Shown here one piece after another: positions 61,145 to 64,000 of a stretch of DNA of 64,000 nucleotides. The stretch covers positions 124,001 through 188,000 of the forward strand of contig FOAY01000003.1 in assembly GCA_900109485.1 (NCBI GenBank), in the 5' to 3' direction. Made by a program: the position numbers and the translations under genes. The DNA comes from Kosakonia sacchari. GTDB lineage: Bacteria > Pseudomonadota > Gammaproteobacteria > Enterobacterales > Enterobacteriaceae. The notes beneath the pieces are model-generated. The model did not search any database. It was not told where the DNA came from and saw nothing but the letters and a program-made list of their open reading frames with translations. The stretch's first letter is position 1; each line of letters begins with the position of its first letter.

Positions 61145-62080
61145 ATGAATGCCCAGAAGCCGGGTTTGCACCCGCGTAATCGTCATCACAGCCGCTACGA
61201 TCTTGACGCATTGTGCGTCGCGAATCCGTCATTGCGTGACTTTATCACCGCAAACCCAAAAGGCGAGGCGACCATTGATTTCGCCGAACCGCAGGCGGTT
61301 AAAGCCTTAAACAAAGCGTTGCTGGCGCACTTCTATGGTGTGCGTGAGTGGGATATCCCCGATGGTTTTCTCACCCCGCCGGTGCCAGGACGCGCCGACT
61401 ATCTCCACCATCTGGCTGATGTACTGGCAGAGAGCAACGAAGGGCAGATCCCTGCGCAGGCCAGCGTGCTGGATGTTGGCACCGGCGCGAACTGCATCTA
61501 TCCGCTGATTGGTCACCATGAATATGGCTGGCGTTTTACCGGCAGCGAAATTAACGATGCGGCACTGACCAGCGCGCAGGCGATTATCAGCGCTAATCCG
61601 GGACTGAGCCGCGCGGTTCGTCTGCGTCGGCAAAAAGATCCGTCGGCGATTCTTGCTGGCGTTATTCACAAAAATGAGCAGTACGATGCCACGCTCTGTA
61701 ACCCGCCGTTTCACGACTCGGCGCAGAGCGCGCAGGCGGGCAGTGAGCGTAAACGCCGTAATCTGGGGCAGGCTGCCAGCGATGCCGCCAACTTTGGCGG
61801 TCAGCAGCAGGAGTTATGGTGCGAAGGGGGAGAAGTCGCCTTTATTTGCAAGATGATTGCCGAAAGCCAGCAGTTCGCCCGCCAGGTGCTGTGGTTCACC
61901 TCGCTGGTGTCGCGCGGCGATAACCTGCCCGAATTGTATCGCGCCCTGACGCAGGCTGGTGCGGTGAAGGTAATGAAAAAAGAGATGGCCCAGGGTCAAA
62001 AGCAGAGTCGCTTTATCGCCTGGACTTTCCTCGATGAAACCCAACGTAAACGCTGGGCGCAGAGCTGCTTTAAAGAGTAG
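61145..62080 (+). CDS. rlmF: 23S rRNA m6A1618 methyltransferase RlmF
   Basis: Methylates N6 of A1618 in 23S rRNA, using S-adenosylmethionine. The 311-residue protein (308 in E. coli) has SAM motif I ILDVG-like [14 protein letters not shown] (about 109-122), the catalytic NPPF tetrapeptide (CNPPFHDS) and the family segment [15 protein letters not shown]. The start at 61145 follows AACAGGAGAAAG. Its stop lies 11 bases inside the 3' end of convergent ybiO. Confidence 0.96.
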   Translation: MNAQKPGLHPRNRHHSRYDLDALCVANPSLRDFITANPKGEATIDFAEPQAVKALNKALLAHFYGVREWDIPDGFLTPPVPGRADYLHHLADVLAESNEGQIPAQASVLDVGTGANCIYPLIGHHEYGWRFTGSEINDAALTSAQAIISANPGLSRAVRLRRQKDPSAILAGVIHKNEQYDATLCNPPFHDSAQSAQAGSERKRRNLGQAASDAANFGGQQQELWCEGGEVAFICKMIAESQQFARQVLWFTSLVSRGDNLPELYRALTQAGAVKVMKKEMAQGQKQSRFIAWTFLDETQRKRWAQSCFKE

Positions 62081-64000
62081 GTTCTGCTGGCGGCGGCGGG
62101 CTGGCCGGTGATGCCGGTTGCGGTGAGCTTTGCGGTGCAGGCAGCATTTGATACGTCTGCACCGGTGGGCGAACGCCCGCGCGATCGAAATATTTTTTCA
62201 CCATAGTGTCGAGGGCAAACCTGACCGTCCACTGTTTCAGCGGCAGCGTGGTAAAGGTAACGCGCAGCGTAAAGGCGGTATTGGTTAGCCCAACCAGCCC
62301 GGCGAATGACGGCTCGCCAATTACCAGCCCGCGAATATCTTCCTGTTCCATCAGTTCGGCCACCGCATCCTTCAGCGCCTGATTCGCTTTATCGGTCTCT
62401 TCATGGCGATCGACATCATAATTCGCCACCACCGAACCAATACCGCGGACAAAGTTGGCGAAGGTGGTAATCGATGACCAGGGAATAATGTGGTACGCCC
62501 CCGTATCCTGGCGCACGCCGACAGAACGAATCGACATTCGCTCAACGGTGCCGGTTAGCGGCCCGATAGTCACCAGATCGCCGGTGTTCATTCCATTTTC
62601 GAACTGAATAAAAATCCCGGTGATAATATCTTTGACCAGCGTTTGCGAGCCGAACGAGATCGCCAGCCCTAACGCACCGGCACCGGCGAGCAGCGGTGCG
62701 ATATTGACGCCAATTTCTGAGAGCACAATCATCACCGTGATGGTGCTGATCACCACCGCCAGCGCGTTGCGGAACAGTGTCAGCAGCGTGCGCGTGCGCG
62801 CGCTTGGCAGCGGGCGGCCATGAATATCGGACGCCAGACGGTTCTCAATCAGGCTCGCCAGTAGCGTCCAGCCCACCGCCGAGAAGAAGAGGATCAGCGC
62901 AATGCGGATCAGAATATCAACGGTTTTCTCCCCCGCGCCATAATTGAGCCAGTGCCAGAAATCAAACAGCCGCCAGGCATTCAGCAGCAGCATGATGGTG
63001 GCGCATACCACCAGAATGCGCGCCGTTTTCAGCGCCGCCGACAGCCAGCCGTTCAGCCGCTTTTGCAGTTCCGGGTAGTTGCGCTGCACCTGCGGCGAGA
63101 GGGTGATGGTTTTATTCAGCCAGCGCGACAGCACGCCGGAGAGGAAGGCCGCAATACTCAGAATGGCAAGGCTGTTAACCGACGCGCTCATCATAAATTT
63201 CAGACTATTGCCCGGGTCAAACAGCGAGAAAAAGAACAGTACAACAAAGTAGGCGCTGGCGAGCCAGTGCCAGATCAGCGCAAAAGCGCGGATAAACAAG
63301 CTAAAGAAGGCCAGTGAATGATCGGCAAGCACAATCAGGTTGTGCTGGATCTCGCGCTTATTGTGGAAGATAAGATAGAGCGCCCAGACGGTAATACACA
63401 GCATTATCACCACGTTGGCGAGTGCGCCGACCTGCACATTTACCTGATTGGAGATAATCGGCACCGCCACCAGCAAGCCATAACCAATCAGGCTGCTCAA
63501 TGCGCTCAGGCGCAGATGCCAGTAGCGAGCGGTGCCGTCGGCAATACGAAACGGACGAAGTTCCGGAATACGCGGGCAGAAAATCAGCCGCAGAATGGCT
63601 TTGAAAAACTCAATCAGCGCAAACGCATTGAGGAACAGGCTCTGCTGGAAAGCGATGGTGCTGTTGTCCGCATTCAGCCTGGCGCTGAGCAACTGGCCGA
63701 TAAACAGCGTCAGCACCAGTAACAGCAGGTCGATAATAAAGGCACCAATGATCATGGCGGGCAACTGCAACCAGTTCCGCCGTTCGCGGTTTTTGCGCCT
63801 TCCCCAGTTGCCCATCCGGCGGTAGAGCGGCATCACGCACTGACGTACCAGTATCCAGAAAGCAAAAACCAGTACCGCGAGTAATAAAAAGTGGCTGGCG
63901 GCATTTGTGAAGGTTTGCGGGTTGAAGGCCTTATGCGGCGAGCCGGTGATATTGCGGTAGAGCTGGGCAAAGCGGGAGGCCAGCGCTTCACCATAGTAGC
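62070..64000 (-). CDS. ybiO: Mechanosensitive channel YbiO (MscM-type; 5' end cut by window edge)
   Basis: A large MscS-family channel of moderate conductance that releases osmolytes under hypo-osmotic stress. The frame is open from 64000 down to the stop at 62070, so 643 codons are present and about 100 N-terminal residues (signal and part of the periplasmic domain) are missing; the GTG/ATG near 63836 is internal. Many helices precede the MscS pore helix TM3 ([23 protein letters not shown]), followed by the beta domain ([27 protein letters not shown]). A proline-rich C-terminal tail ([18 protein letters not shown]) ends the protein. It overlaps rlmF by 11 bases. Confidence 0.95.
   Translation of the reverse strand, partial: YYGEALASRFAQLYRNITGSPHKAFNPQTFTNAASHFLLLAVLVFAFWILVRQCVMPLYRRMGNWGRRKNRERRNWLQLPAMIIGAFIIDLLLLVLTLFIGQLLSARLNADNSTIAFQQSLFLNAFALIEFFKAILRLIFCPRIPELRPFRIADGTARYWHLRLSALSSLIGYGLLVAVPIISNQVNVQVGALANVVIMLCITVWALYLIFHNKREIQHNLIVLADHSLAFFSLFIRAFALIWHWLASAYFVVLFFFSLFDPGNSLKFMMSASVNSLAILSIAAFLSGVLSRWLNKTITLSPQVQRNYPELQKRLNGWLSAALKTARILVVCATIMLLLNAWRLFDFWHWLNYGAGEKTVDILIRIALILFFSAVGWTLLASLIENRLASDIHGRPLPSARTRTLLTLFRNALAVVISTITVMIVLSEIGVNIAPLLAGAGALGLAISFGSQTLVKDIITGIFIQFENGMNTGDLVTIGPLTGTVERMSIRSVGVRQDTGAYHIIPWSSITTFANFVRGIGSVVANYDVDRHEETDKANQALKDAVAELMEQEDIRGLVIGEPSFAGLVGLTNTAFTLRVTFTTLPLKQWTVRFALDTMVKKYFDRAGVRPPVQTYQMLPAPQSSPQPASPASPPPPAEPTL

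Overview
The window is chromosomal DNA from a member of the Enterobacteriaceae. Most genes recall their Escherichia coli counterparts in length, sequence and order (nadA-pnuC-zitB-ybgS-aroG-gpmA-galMKTE-modFE-acrZ-modABC-ybhA-pgl-ybhCB-bioA/BFCD-uvrB-ybhK-moaABCDE-ybhL-ybhNOP-ybhQ-ybhRSFG-cecR/rhlE-dinG-ybiB-ybiJ-ybiI-rlmF-ybiO). Differences point to the Kosakonia/Enterobacter/Klebsiella side of the family: ybhDHIJ are absent between pgl and ybhC, an AraC-DUF2000 pair lies near ybhB, a lone UrtE-like ATPase follows bioD, the pmrCAB operon sits between uvrB and ybhK, and a beta-glucoside operon precedes dinG. The genus cannot be fixed from the sequence alone. I saw no tRNA, rRNA, CRISPR array or insertion sequence.

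Layout. 0-5.5 kb: NAD synthesis and uptake (nadA, pnuC), zinc export (zitB), small secreted YbgS, a TyrR-controlled DAHP synthase (aroG) and a Fur-boxed gpmA. 5.7-10.1 kb: the Leloir operon galETKM with both GalR/GalS operators and the CRP site conserved. 10.3-15.6 kb: molybdate control and uptake (modF, modE, modABC) with acrZ between. 15.6-22.2 kb: YbhA, 6-phosphogluconolactonase and YbhC, a site carrying the exact phage lambda attB core, then DUF2000-araC-ybhB. 20.9-26 kb: divergent bioA/bioBFCD around a BirA operator. 26-33 kb: the orphan ATPase, uvrB with SOS and DnaA-type boxes, and eptA-pmrA-pmrB.

33-47 kb: ybhK, the Moco synthesis operon (ModE box plus Moco riboswitch), ybhL, a three-copy BIME array, the cardiolipin synthase B operon, ybhQ, and the CecR-YbhGFSR exporter. 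47-56 kb: rhlE, an HSL-type esterase and a BglG/RAT-controlled beta-glucoside PTS operon whose last gene is broken by one in-frame stop codon. 56-64 kb: SOS helicase dinG, ybiB, DUF1471 protein YbiJ, zinc-finger YbiI, a flavin reductase-like protein, rRNA methyltransferase rlmF and mechanosensitive channel ybiO (cut by the window edge).

Systems that work together. ModE is encoded here together with two of its likely targets (modABC and moaA), and the moa leader adds product feedback through the Moco riboswitch, so molybdate supply and cofactor synthesis are controlled within about 25 kb. The PmrAB locus appears to be a closed lipid A circuit: one PmrA box drives eptA-pmrAB and a second precedes a 30-codon membrane peptide, convergent with pmrB, that I read as PmrR, the LpxT inhibitor. 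This peptide is the most rewarding non-obvious gene in the window. Other points worth attention are the vacant lambda attB, the orphan ABC ATPase with a degenerate signature motif, and the second BglG target, which has no visible terminator.
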